The notes under the pieces were generated by a model that was not told the DNA's origin, did not search any database, and was given only the letters and a program-made list of their open reading frames with translations. Shown piece by piece: positions 8,672-17,761 of a stretch of DNA of 64,000 nucleotides. Source of the DNA: Maribacter halichondriae (GTDB taxonomy: Bacteria > Bacteroidota > Bacteroidia > Flavobacteriales > Flavobacteriaceae); assembly GCF_027474825.1 (NCBI RefSeq), contig NZ_CP107030.1, forward strand, positions 2,424,529 through 2,488,528, written 5' to 3'. The translations under genes and the position numbers were made by a program. The first letter of the stretch is position 1; every line of letters begins with the position of its first letter.

Positions 8672-10981
8672 ATGGCCGAAAATTTCAAAAGAAAGGTGTC
8701 GATTACAGGCACTCAAGAATTCACAGGAATTGAACTCAAAGAACCTATGCGTATTGCCGCGGGGGTACTTGGGGTAAAAGAAGCACTTCGCCATGGGTTC
8801 AAGGAAATGGGTATTCTTCGTTCGATGCAAGGGCTATTGAAGATGAACCAAAAAGACGGTTTCGATTGCCCGAGCTGTGCATGGCCAGACCCCGAAAAAC
8901 CTTCTAAAATAGCTGAGTACTGTGAAAACGGAGCCAAAGCATTGGCCGATGAAGCGACTACATCGAAAATTAATGCAGATTTTTTTGCCAAGCATTCGGT
9001 GGAAGAACTATCCCTACTTTCCGATTATGAGTTGAACCATTTTGGCAGGCTGGTAGAACCTTTGGTTTTGAAACCGGGAAAAGTACATTACGAGCGTATC
9101 GCATGGCAAGAAGCCTTTGATTTGATATCCGAAGAACTGCATCAATTGGATTCTCCTGACGAAGCCATTTTTTATACATCAGGAAGGTCGAGTAACGAGG
9201 CCGCTTTTTTATACGGTATGTTCGCCCGTGCCTATGGAACCAACAATATGCCCGACTGCTCGAATATGTGCCACGAATCGAGTGGGGTGGCCTTAGGGGA
9301 AACCTTAGGTATCGGGAAGGGGTCCGTGAAGTTAGAAGATTTTTACAACGCTGAAGTGATTATTGTCGCAGGGCAGAACCCGGGCACGAATCATCCGCGA
9401 ATGCTTTCTGCCCTTGAGAAATGTAAAAAAAATGGTGGAAAGATCATCAGTATCAATCCACTTGAAGAAACCGGACTCGTAAATTTCAAAAACCCCCAAA
9501 GTGTTTCAGGAATGTTGGGTGGTGGTGAGAACCTTGCCGATCTACATCTTGCGATAAACATCAACCAAGATATTCCGTTGGTCAAATTGTTGCTGAAAAA
9601 GTTGGCCGAGTTAGATGCCATCGACAAATCGGTATTCGACCACGATTTTATCGAAACCCATACCGATGGCTATAAAAAACTCATTGCCGACCTTGATAAA
9701 TATGATGTGGACGAACTGTTTCACTTGACTGGTGTCAATCTGGAAAGAATTGAGGAAGCGGTATCAATTCTAGCCAAGAAATCAAAAATAATCATTTGTT
9801 GGGCGATGGGTCTGACTCAGCATAAGAACGGAGTCGAGAACATTCGCGAATATGTAAATCTTTTATTGCTAAAAGGAGCTATCGGAAAACCGAATGCCGG
9901 GACCTGTCCGGTACGTGGACACAGCAACGTGCAGGGCGATCGAAGTGTGGGTATCATGCACTTTGTGGATGAAAAACTGAACAAAAGAATCGAAAAACAC
10001 CTAGGTTTCAAACCTCCTGCCGAAGAAGGGGTAGATACTGTTGGGGCAATGCAGGCTATGCATGAAGGAAAAGCTAAAGTCTTTATGTGTCTAGGGGGTA
10101 ATTTTTTGATGGCTGCCTCGGATACGAAATACACGGCAGAAGCTTTGCAAAGATGCCACCTGACCGTTCAGGTAAGTACCAAGTTGAACCGAACCCATTT
10201 GGTTACCGGTAAGATGGCACTAATCTTGCCAACTATAGGTCGCTCAGAAAAGGATGTAAAAAACGGTCAACAAAGATATTTCACTTTCGAGAACAGTATG
10301 GGTCGGGTTACACAATCAAAAGGAATACTAAAACCTGCCTCTGAAAATATTATGAGCGAACCCGAACTTATCGCCCAACTGGCACATACGTATTTCAAAG
10401 GAAATCATGTAGTGGATTGGAAAGCTCTCGGCGAGGACTATGAGTTGATCCGAGAATATATCGATAAGGTTGCCAAAGGATTTGAGAAAACCACTGAACG
10501 TTCAAAAGGCTCCGGATATTATTTGCCCAACAATGTTCGTGAGCTTGATTTCAGCAATCTTCCCAACGGAAAGGCCCAGATTACGATTAACAAGCTGCCC
10601 GATCATGATTTGAAGCAAAATGAATTCATGCTGATGACCATTCGGTCGCACGATCAATTCAATACGACTATTTATGGATTGAACGATCGCTACCGAGGGG
10701 TCTACAACGAACGCAGGGTACTATTCATGAATGCCGAGGACCTACGATCGTTGCATCTAAAAAAGTTGGATGTGGTGAACATCCATAGCAATTATAATAG
10801 CCAGATTCGCACGGCGAAAAAGTTTTTGATTATTCCTTATCCTATCCCAAAAGGTAATCTTGCCGCCTATTTTCCCGAGACCAATGTTTTGGTGCCCTAC
10901 AATCATTTTGCGGAAAGAAGTAAGACCCCGATCAGTAAATCGATAAAGGTGACTTTGGAGAAAGTATCGATTAAGAGTTGA
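8672..10981 (+). CDS. FdhF/YdeP-family molybdopterin oxidoreductase
   Basis: A 769-residue member of the formate-dehydrogenase-alpha-like YdeP group, with bis-molybdopterin-guanine-dinucleotide domains. A short Cys pair (Cys66 and Cys69 in FDCPSCAWP) sits where true formate dehydrogenases carry a 4Fe-4S ligand set, which is not complete here. Further markers are YTSGRSSNEAAFLYGMFAR, CHESSGVALGETLGIG, QNPGTNHPRML and the C-terminal MTIRSHDQFNTTIYG. There is no Tat signal, so it should be cytoplasmic. No maturation or electron-transfer gene adjoins it. The substrate is unknown; E. coli YdeP is linked to acid resistance. Confidence 0.85.
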   Translation: MAENFKRKVSITGTQEFTGIELKEPMRIAAGVLGVKEALRHGFKEMGILRSMQGLLKMNQKDGFDCPSCAWPDPEKPSKIAEYCENGAKALADEATTSKINADFFAKHSVEELSLLSDYELNHFGRLVEPLVLKPGKVHYERIAWQEAFDLISEELHQLDSPDEAIFYTSGRSSNEAAFLYGMFARAYGTNNMPDCSNMCHESSGVALGETLGIGKGSVKLEDFYNAEVIIVAGQNPGTNHPRMLSALEKCKKNGGKIISINPLEETGLVNFKNPQSVSGMLGGGENLADLHLAININQDIPLVKLLLKKLAELDAIDKSVFDHDFIETHTDGYKKLIADLDKYDVDELFHLTGVNLERIEEAVSILAKKSKIIICWAMGLTQHKNGVENIREYVNLLLLKGAIGKPNAGTCPVRGHSNVQGDRSVGIMHFVDEKLNKRIEKHLGFKPPAEEGVDTVGAMQAMHEGKAKVFMCLGGNFLMAASDTKYTAEALQRCHLTVQVSTKLNRTHLVTGKMALILPTIGRSEKDVKNGQQRYFTFENSMGRVTQSKGILKPASENIMSEPELIAQLAHTYFKGNHVVDWKALGEDYELIREYIDKVAKGFEKTTERSKGSGYYLPNNVRELDFSNLPNGKAQITINKLPDHDLKQNEFMLMTIRSHDQFNTTIYGLNDRYRGVYNERRVLFMNAEDLRSLHLKKLDVVNIHSNYNSQIRTAKKFLIIPYPIPKGNLAAYFPETNVLVPYNHFAERSKTPISKSIKVTLEKVSIKS

Positions 10982-11377
10982 AAAGTCTCACACGGAAAGG
11001 GAATGACAATTACATTTTCAAACAAAAAGATTCCGCCCTTCGGTGGAATTCGTTCAACCAAATATTTTGATTCAATGCTTTGCATCTTCCAAAACGGGGT
11101 TTCACGAACTAAAAAGAGCCCGATCAACTTAGACCGGACTCTTTTACGAGAACACTATATGAAAATGAAAAAATTTACTTCTGAAACAATTACATGGTAA
11201 ACTTACTGCACAGGGTCGATGATGGCAATTAAATGATGTGAACCCCTCCATTTTTGTGGTGAGATAAGGCAAAACTGTTCTGTGTCCGATAAAAAACAGG
11301 GCAAGTAGTATACTGAAGTAGTAGATTTTAACGTTGTTTCTAGTAAGAACCTATCTTAAGGGACGACCAATCATACA
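10982..11377. other. Intergenic region with terminator
   Basis: A 396-bp gap between the molybdopterin oxidoreductase and a small lipoprotein. It contains the terminator listed at 11111-11145. The rest has no frame with convincing protein features, and I see no RNA gene in it. Confidence 0.5.
11111..11145 (+). terminator. Rho-independent terminator
   Basis: AAAGAGCCCGATC (11113-11125) pairs with GACCGGACTCTTT (11132-11144) through an imperfect 13-bp stem with two mismatches and a 6-nt loop, ending in a T run. It lies about 130 bp after the oxidoreductase gene and probably ends that transcript. Confidence 0.6.
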
Positions 11378-11758
11378 ATGAAAAGAATAACCACCATACT
11401 ATTGCTAGCGCTATTCTTGGCTTCTTGTACCAAGGACCATGATGATGTTATCAATGTTGAGCTTGAAGGAAAATGGGTGCTTACCGATGTTTCCTGTTTT
11501 TGTGGCTTTGGCGAGGGATATGATTTTAGTGGTCACAAAATAATTTTTAAAGCAAGTGATCTTAGCATAGAAAATTCTGGTGAATACGAATTTCTGAACA
11601 ATGCATCGGGATCTTATACCGTGGATGGAAACCTCATTACTCTGAATAACGGTAAACAATATACCTATGTAATTGAAGGTACTACCCTTAAATTGACCTA
11701 TGTTGATGATCCTGGCATCGCCGACGATGAGGTTTTGATGGTCTATGTTCGTTCGTAG
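11378..11758 (+). CDS. Small lipocalin-like lipoprotein
   Basis: A 126-residue exported lipoprotein: hydrophobic signal MKRITTILLLALFLAS followed by the lipobox Cys17. The mature part has the look of a small beta-sandwich or lipocalin-like domain: LEGKWVLTDVSCFCGFG at the front, then YTVDGNLITLNNGKQYTYVIEGTTLKLTY. Such proteins are common and mostly uncharacterised in Flavobacteriia. It converges with the acyl-CoA dehydrogenase gene, leaving 7 bp between stops. Confidence 0.65.
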   Translation: MKRITTILLLALFLASCTKDHDDVINVELEGKWVLTDVSCFCGFGEGYDFSGHKIIFKASDLSIENSGEYEFLNNASGSYTVDGNLITLNNGKQYTYVIEGTTLKLTYVDDPGIADDEVLMVYVRS

Positions 11759-11765
11759 TTAAGGC

Positions 11766-12962
11766 TCACTGAAAAGCTGGAATCCCTGTAATATCTGCTC
11801 CTGTAATCAACAAGTGAATATCATGTGTTCCTTCATAGGTAATAACACTTTCGAGGTTCATCATGTGGCGCATGATGCTGTATTCTCCGGTAATACCCAT
11901 GCCACCTAAAATCTGTCTTGCTTCACGGGCGATCTTTATCGCCATATCGACATTATTTCGTTTTGCCATAGAGATTTGCGCAGTAGTCGCTTTACCATCG
12001 TTTTTCAGCTGCCCTAATCGAAAGGCCAATAATTGTGCCTTGGTGATTTCGGTTATCATCTCTGCTAATTTCTTTTGCTGTAACTGAAAACCTGCGATGG
12101 GTTTTCCGAATTGAATGCGTTCTTTAGCATATCGTAACGCCGTGTCGTAACAATCCATGGCGGCACCGATGGCACCCCAAGCAATTCCATATCGGGCCGA
12201 ATCCAAACAACCCAATGGTGCTCCCAGCCCATTTTTACCAGGCAGTAAATTTTCTTTGGGAACTTTTACATTGTCAAAAATCAATTCTCCTGTGGCCGAA
12301 GCGCGTAATGACCATTTGTTATGCGTTTCGGGAGTAGAAAACCCCTCCAGGCCACGCTCTACTATGAGCCCATGAATTCTTCCTTCTTCGTTCTTGGCCC
12401 ATACAACAGCTATATCTGCAAAGGGCGAATTGGAAATCCAAAGTTTGGCACCGTTCAATAGATAGTGGTCGCCCATATCCTTGAACTTGGTTTCCATTCC
12501 TCCGGGATTCGATCCATGATTGGGTTCGGTCAACCCGAAGCAGCCCATCCATTCTCCAGTGGCCAGTTTGGGTAGGTATTTTTTACGTTGTTCTTCATTT
12601 CCGTACGTGTAAATGGGGTACATGACCAAAGAAGATTGTACTGATGCGGTAGACCTCACACCGCTGTCGCCCCGCTCGATTTCTTGCATAATTAGGCCGT
12701 AACTAATTTGATCCAATCCTGCGCCACCATATTCTTCGGGAATATAAGGTCCGAACGCACCGATTTCTGCCAAACCTCCAATGATTTGTTTAGGGAATTC
12801 CGCTTTCTGGGCATACTCCTCAATAATGGGCGAAATGTCGCGCTTCACCCATTGGCGGGCCGCATCGCGCACCAGTTTATGTTCTTCGGAAAGGAGGTCG
12901 TCAAGATTATAATAATCGGGTGCTTCGAACAAATCAGGTCTCATACGTGAAAATTTTATCAA
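11766..12962 (-). CDS. Acyl-CoA dehydrogenase, glutaryl-CoA dehydrogenase-like
   Basis: A 398-residue FAD flavoenzyme that oxidises acyl-CoA, most like glutaryl-CoA dehydrogenases of lysine and tryptophan breakdown. Seen are the front domain IGAFGPYIPEEYGGAGLDQI, the FAD/substrate motif GCFGLTEPNHGSNPGGMET, ARQILGGMGITGEY and the C-terminal TYEGTHDIHLL with the catalytic Glu near residue 377. GITGIPAF-type endings are usual for this subgroup. Translation may instead begin at the second ATG (12944). Glutaryl-CoA specificity is inferred from resemblance only. Confidence 0.85.
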   Translation of the reverse strand: MIKFSRMRPDLFEAPDYYNLDDLLSEEHKLVRDAARQWVKRDISPIIEEYAQKAEFPKQIIGGLAEIGAFGPYIPEEYGGAGLDQISYGLIMQEIERGDSGVRSTASVQSSLVMYPIYTYGNEEQRKKYLPKLATGEWMGCFGLTEPNHGSNPGGMETKFKDMGDHYLLNGAKLWISNSPFADIAVVWAKNEEGRIHGLIVERGLEGFSTPETHNKWSLRASATGELIFDNVKVPKENLLPGKNGLGAPLGCLDSARYGIAWGAIGAAMDCYDTALRYAKERIQFGKPIAGFQLQQKKLAEMITEITKAQLLAFRLGQLKNDGKATTAQISMAKRNNVDMAIKIAREARQILGGMGITGEYSIMRHMMNLESVITYEGTHDIHLLITGADITGIPAFQ

Positions 12963-13036
12963 AGGTATAAATGAAATATAACATGTTGTTCTACTCTTGT
13001 TATATTTTTAAGAAGAACGTCTGAAAATCTATGATG

Positions 13037-14133
13037 TTATTCGCGATTAAGGAAAGTAGCCAAAAGTCTATGAAAATGATGTACGCCTTTTTCACGAGTG
13101 GGTGAAAATCTTCCGGCTTTGTAGAACTGCGAACGTACTCCTTTTTGTACGCCCTCAACTACGGCTTCATCTTCCATTTCTACCTTGTCTAAAACGGATC
13201 CTGCACCTTCATCCAGTTTAGACTTGTCCCAAACATAACTCATGAAAGAGACTTTGGTCTGGTCAATACTTAAAGGCTGTACTATATTTATGGAAAGGCC
13301 CCAAGGATAAAAATTGAACATCATATTCGGGAATACCCAATAGTAATAGGCCGCGATATTCTTTCCAAAATCGATGTGTCCTTCCGGAAGATTAAAAGTG
13401 TGTTCCGAGCCTTCTGCATATCCGATTTGCAAATTCATATGTTGGTGGAGAATGGTTTCGTAATTACCATAGTCCAATACGGCATCAAGGTCTTCATGCA
13501 CGAACGGAATATGGAATCCCTCCAAATAATTGTCGCAGTACAGTGCCCAATGGGCGTTGATGAAATAGTCTTTACCGCGAGTTTCATCCACCTTGAAATC
13601 TTCCAACGGAAGAAAACCGACCCGTTCGTTCATGCCATCGATTACGATCTGAAAATCAAAAGAAGGATTAAGTCCGGCAAAAGAAAGGGTCCCCATTTTC
13701 GTAACGGAAATCGGTGTAAATCGTCACAAGGTCTCGGAAATTCAATGGCTTCCTTAAATTCGGGCATGTGTTCGAAGCTACCATCCAAACCAAATCGCCT
13801 CCCATGATATCCGCAGATCAGTTTTTTGTTCCTTCCCGATTTGTCCACAACTAAATTTCCACGATGCGTACATACATTGGTCAAGCAATGTATTTTTTCT
13901 GAAGTTTCCTTTGTCAGAAGCATAGGCTCGGTCAAGAATCCATCCAACAATATAAAAGGGTGGGTTCTCTGCGCAGATGCTACCGAATTTTCATGACCTA
14001 TCCATTGCCAAGTTTTATAAAAAACATCTTGTTTTAATGCTTCAAAGATTTCAGGATCTCGATAAAAGGAAGCTGGTAACGTCTCCGCTTTGGTGATATC
14101 CACATCAATTTTAAAGTTATAATCCATCAGCAT
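13037..14133 (-). CDS. Rieske non-haem iron oxygenase alpha subunit, frameshifted
   Basis: A ring-hydroxylating-type oxygenase. The first frame carries the Rieske 2Fe-2S ligands Cys-Thr-His (NVCTHRGN) and Cys-x2-His (ICGYHGRRF). The second carries the mononuclear iron site (YCDNYLEGFHIPFVHEDL). The frame breaks after KWGPFL at the A run 13679-13682; adding one base gives KWGPFLFAGLNPSFDF and a continuous protein of about 365 residues, normal for the family. Uncorrected, the Rieske domain and catalytic domain are separated and the enzyme would be dead. No reductase or ferredoxin gene is adjacent. Substrate unknown. Confidence 0.8.
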
Positions 14134-14207
14134 TTTAATTTGTACTTTGGCATGTAGCTTCTCAAAAGTAAGTAATAAACCAAGAAATTTTCAAAGTCCA
14201 ATAGAGA

Positions 14208-15506
14208 ATGAATACCGATAACAAAAAAAAGATGGGACTTTGGATGAGCACTTCGCTCGTTATCGGAAACATGATAGGCGCTGGTATTTTTTTAATGCCT
14301 TCGGCACTTGCCGCTTATGGGGGCATAAGTATAATCGGATGGATTTTTTCAGCGGCCGGAGCCATACTTTTGGCAAAAATTTTCAGCAACCTTAGTGTTT
14401 TGGTGCCCAATAAAAGCGGTGGGCCTTACATATATTCAAAAATCGGTTTTGGCGATTTTGCGGCCTTTCTGGTGGCATGGGGCTACTGGATTTCGATATG
14501 GGTGGCAAACGCGGCAATAGCTATTGCTTTTGTCGGTGCCCTAAGTGTTTTTCTTCCAATTTTGGAGGAAAATAAAGTATGGGCCGTTGTGGTCGGGTTG
14601 GGTGCCATTTGGTTTTTGACATGGATCAATTCAAGGGGTGTGCGAGCGTCGGGCAAGATGCAACTTATAACAACAACTTTAAAATTGGTGCCTTTGGTCT
14701 TGATAATCATTGGCGGGTTCTTCTTTTTTAACTGGGATCATTTTTCACCGTTCAACCTAAGTGGGGCGAGTACATTTTCAGCAATTTCAATAACCGCTGC
14801 AATGACATTGTATGCGTATATGGGGGTTGAAAGTGCTACGATTCCGGCGGTAAGTATAGAAAATCCCGAAAAAAATATTCCGAAGGCGACCATGATCGGC
14901 ACCATCATTACGGCGATGGTCTATATTCTGAGTACGGTGATGATTATGGGAATGATACCTCCCGATGCGCTTTCGAAATCTCCTGCTCCATTTGCCGATG
15001 CCATGGAAATAATAAGTGGGGAATGGGGAAAAGATATGGTGGCCTTCGGGGCGGCCATTGCAGCTTTTGGAGCCCTAAATGGATGGATTTTGGTACAAGG
15101 CCAAATCGCAATGTCTATAGCCAAGGACAACCTTTTTCCCACCTTATTTAAAAAAGAAAATAAAAATGGGGTGCCGATAATGGGTTTAGTGGTAGGCAGT
15201 ATTTTGACCTCTATCGTTATGTTGATGAACTATACCGATGGCCTGGTCGACCAGTTCAAATTCCTTATTTTATTGACGGCACTTTGTGTTTTGATTCCGT
15301 ATCTATTTTCCAGTGCGGCCTATGTGCTTATTAAAATGCAACGAAAAAACGGGGCTACAAAATGGATACCTATTATCGCTTTGGGCGGACTCGCTTTTGC
15401 CTATTCGCTCTGGGCAGTCTATGGGGCGGGTGAGAAGGCAGTGTTCTGGGGATTTTTACTGCTTTTGGCCGGAATACCCTTGTACGTTTGGATGAAAAGA
15501 AGATAG
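14208..15506 (+). CDS. APC-family amino acid permease
   Basis: A 432-residue integral membrane protein with about 12 hydrophobic segments. The first helix has the substrate-binding signature GNMIGAGIF, typical of the amino acid/polyamine/organocation family, and the arrangement is closest to basic amino acid or agmatine/putrescine antiporters. ITAAMTLYAYMGVESATIPA in helix 6 is also typical. Its stop codon directly abuts the convergent trmN6 stop. It is divergent from the Rieske oxygenase gene, so a shared function such as uptake of an amine substrate is possible but unproven. Confidence 0.8.
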   Translation: MNTDNKKKMGLWMSTSLVIGNMIGAGIFLMPSALAAYGGISIIGWIFSAAGAILLAKIFSNLSVLVPNKSGGPYIYSKIGFGDFAAFLVAWGYWISIWVANAAIAIAFVGALSVFLPILEENKVWAVVVGLGAIWFLTWINSRGVRASGKMQLITTTLKLVPLVLIIIGGFFFFNWDHFSPFNLSGASTFSAISITAAMTLYAYMGVESATIPAVSIENPEKNIPKATMIGTIITAMVYILSTVMIMGMIPPDALSKSPAPFADAMEIISGEWGKDMVAFGAAIAAFGALNGWILVQGQIAMSIAKDNLFPTLFKKENKNGVPIMGLVVGSILTSIVMLMNYTDGLVDQFKFLILLTALCVLIPYLFSSAAYVLIKMQRKNGATKWIPIIALGGLAFAYSLWAVYGAGEKAVFWGFLLLLAGIPLYVWMKRR

Positions 15507-16220
15507 TTACATCTTCAGATAAAAATCTTGGGTCAGTTTGATATATTCATCGGTGTATTCATGCCTTCCCTTTTCGATAATCAGTTCATCGTATTTAGTT
15601 TTCATTTGACTAAAACTTAATTCAATAAGACTTCGCTTTATTTCTGAGGATGGATTTCCTCTTACATGTGTGATCCGAATAGGATAAAGACCTACATGCG
15701 ATGCGAGGGCCAATAACTCCACCTTTTCCTTAAAAGGAATTATTGTAGAGAAAGTGCCCCTTTGGGAAAGCAAAATTGAAACCGAAGATAAAAGTTCATC
15801 AAAAGGAAGCGATTGGTTTTGTCTGGCAATATCCCTAGAACTATTTCCACTAGAAACATCTTCGGAATAAAAAGGCGGATTGGACACGATCAAATCGTAT
15901 TTTTCATCTACCTCTTCCAAGAATTCATCCAACCCGGCATGATAACAAAAGAGCCTATCGGCCCAAGTTGAAGACTCAAAATTCTCCACGCATTGTTCGT
16001 AGGCATCTTCATCGATTTCAATGGCATCGATGATTTCGGCAATAGTTCTTTGGGCCAGCATTAGGGCAATAATTCCTGTTCCCGCCCCGATATCCAAAAT
16101 GGAATCTGGTTCATTTTTCAGGGAAGACCATGCACCCAATAAAACCCCATCGGTACCTATTTTCATGGCGCAACGGTCTTGGTGGATGGTAAATTGTTTG
16201 AATTTGAAAGGCTTCTTCAT
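15507..16220 (-). CDS. trmN6: tRNA1(Val) (adenine(37)-N6)-methyltransferase
   Basis: A 237-residue class I SAM-dependent methyltransferase of the TrmN6/YfiC family, which methylates N6 of A37 in tRNA-Val. It has the family N-terminal FKFKQFTIHQDRCAMKIGTDGVLLGAW, the SAM motif LDIGAGTGI (about 42-50), an acidic IDAIEID and the amino-methyltransferase motif SNPPFY (113-118). Its start overlaps the stop of the upstream sulfatase gene by 4 bp (ATGA), so the two are translationally coupled. Confidence 0.88.
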   Translation of the reverse strand: MKKPFKFKQFTIHQDRCAMKIGTDGVLLGAWSSLKNEPDSILDIGAGTGIIALMLAQRTIAEIIDAIEIDEDAYEQCVENFESSTWADRLFCYHAGLDEFLEEVDEKYDLIVSNPPFYSEDVSSGNSSRDIARQNQSLPFDELLSSVSILLSQRGTFSTIIPFKEKVELLALASHVGLYPIRITHVRGNPSSEIKRSLIELSFSQMKTKYDELIIEKGRHEYTDEYIKLTQDFYLKM

Positions 16221-17665
16221 TCTATCATTCCCGCTTCACGGGTTTCGGCACCCTCTAAACCCAATAAAGAGTCTCCCAGTCTATGGCGCATATCGTTCGC
16301 CAATACTTTTATTTTTGCCACTACGTCTGGATTTTCTTCTGCTACATTTTTGGTTTCGCTTTCATCATTTTCCAGGTTATAAAGTTCGATGTCCTCCAAA
16401 TCGACCATTCGATACTCACCGGGTAGCCCATCTTTCCCGAGTTCTTGTCCGTTCATGGTTCGGTACGTATGCGGAAAGTACAATTTCCATTTGCCATAGC
16501 GAACCGCAAAAAGTTCATTGACACGATAATAGAAAAAATAGGCTCTTTGAGGACTTTCCACAGATTCGCCGGTTAGAACTTTCCAAGCACTTTTACCGTC
16601 GATTGTTTTGATGGGAAGTTGTGAATCGGTAATCTCGGCAATTGTTGGAAGCATATCGATAGCCATGATAGGCACATCTATCACTTTACCGGCTTCTAAT
16701 TTTGCTGGATATTTAACGATAAAAGGCTCACGTTGGCCACCCTCCCAGGCGGTGCCTTTTCCTTCTCGAAAGGGTATAGCGCTACCGGCATGATTTCCGT
16801 AAGCGAGCCATGGGCCATTATCCGAGGTAAAAATGACCATGGTGTTTCCTTCTAGTCCATTCTTTTTTAATGACTCTAAAATCTGTCCTACCGACCAATC
16901 GATTTCCATTATGACATCCCCATACAAACCACGATTCGATTTTCCCTTGAACTTAGCTGAAACGAAAAGCGGTACATGCGGCTGCGGATGCGGTACGTAT
17001 AAAAAGAAAGGCTTTTCTTTATTCCTATTAATAAAATCAACACTTCTTTCGGTAATCTGAGTTGTAAGATTCGTCTGATCGGTCAGCGTATCGATTACGG
17101 TTTCATTTTCAAACAAGGGAAGCGGACCGAAATCGAATATGGGTCCTTGTTGCGGATGCAACGGCCACATGTCATTGGAATAGGGAATTCCGAAATACTC
17201 ATCGAAACCATGTTTGGTCGGTAAGAAATCAGGGTGGTCACCTAAGTGCCATTTTCCAAAGATGCCAGTTTTGTATCCGTTATTCTTTAGCATTTCGGCA
17301 AGTGTGGTTTCCGAAGGATGAAGCCCTTTTTTGCTATTCGGCATCATGGCGTTGTGAATACCGATACGATTGGGATAGCATCCTGTCAAAATTCCTGCCC
17401 TTGATGCCGAACAGACCGCCTGGGCTGCATAATAATTGGTCAATCGAATGCCGTCGGCCGCCATTTGGTCCAAATTCGGGGTCGCAATATCATCGGCACC
17501 GAAGACCCCCACATCGCGATACCCCTGATCATCCGTAAAAATGAGAACGATATTGGGCCGAGCGGCGTTTTCTTTTACCTCTTTTATTGGTTTATCCTTG
17601 CAGCCCACCAACAGGATTGAAATTATCAGAAGTGAACTAATAGTCTGAATTATTTTGCTGGCCAT
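16217..17665 (-). CDS. Arylsulfatase-type sulfatase lipoprotein
   Basis: A type I formylglycine sulfatase, expected to remove sulfate esters from algal polysaccharide at the cell surface or in the periplasm. The start at 17665 gives signal peptide MASKIIQTISSLLIISILLV then lipobox Cys22; an ATG at 17707 lies in a less plausible extension. The modification motif is Cys85-Ser-Ala-Ser-Arg, in VCSASRAGILTG. Metal and sulfate-site pieces include FTDDQGYRDVG, TGIFGKWHLGD, PHPQPHVPLF and TSDNGPW. About 482 residues. It overlaps trmN6 by 4 bp and is divergent from the PVC-type lipoprotein gene. Confidence 0.88.
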   Translation of the reverse strand: MASKIIQTISSLLIISILLVGCKDKPIKEVKENAARPNIVLIFTDDQGYRDVGVFGADDIATPNLDQMAADGIRLTNYYAAQAVCSASRAGILTGCYPNRIGIHNAMMPNSKKGLHPSETTLAEMLKNNGYKTGIFGKWHLGDHPDFLPTKHGFDEYFGIPYSNDMWPLHPQQGPIFDFGPLPLFENETVIDTLTDQTNLTTQITERSVDFINRNKEKPFFLYVPHPQPHVPLFVSAKFKGKSNRGLYGDVIMEIDWSVGQILESLKKNGLEGNTMVIFTSDNGPWLAYGNHAGSAIPFREGKGTAWEGGQREPFIVKYPAKLEAGKVIDVPIMAIDMLPTIAEITDSQLPIKTIDGKSAWKVLTGESVESPQRAYFFYYRVNELFAVRYGKWKLYFPHTYRTMNGQELGKDGLPGEYRMVDLEDIELYNLENDESETKNVAEENPDVVAKIKVLANDMRHRLGDSLLGLEGAETREAGMIE

Positions 17666-17761
17666 AGAAAGTGCTTGTAAATTGGGATGAATATACTTAA
17701 TTTTCAACCATCCGGTTTCAAAAAATCATGCATGTTGTATCTTGAATATCTTACCAAAAAA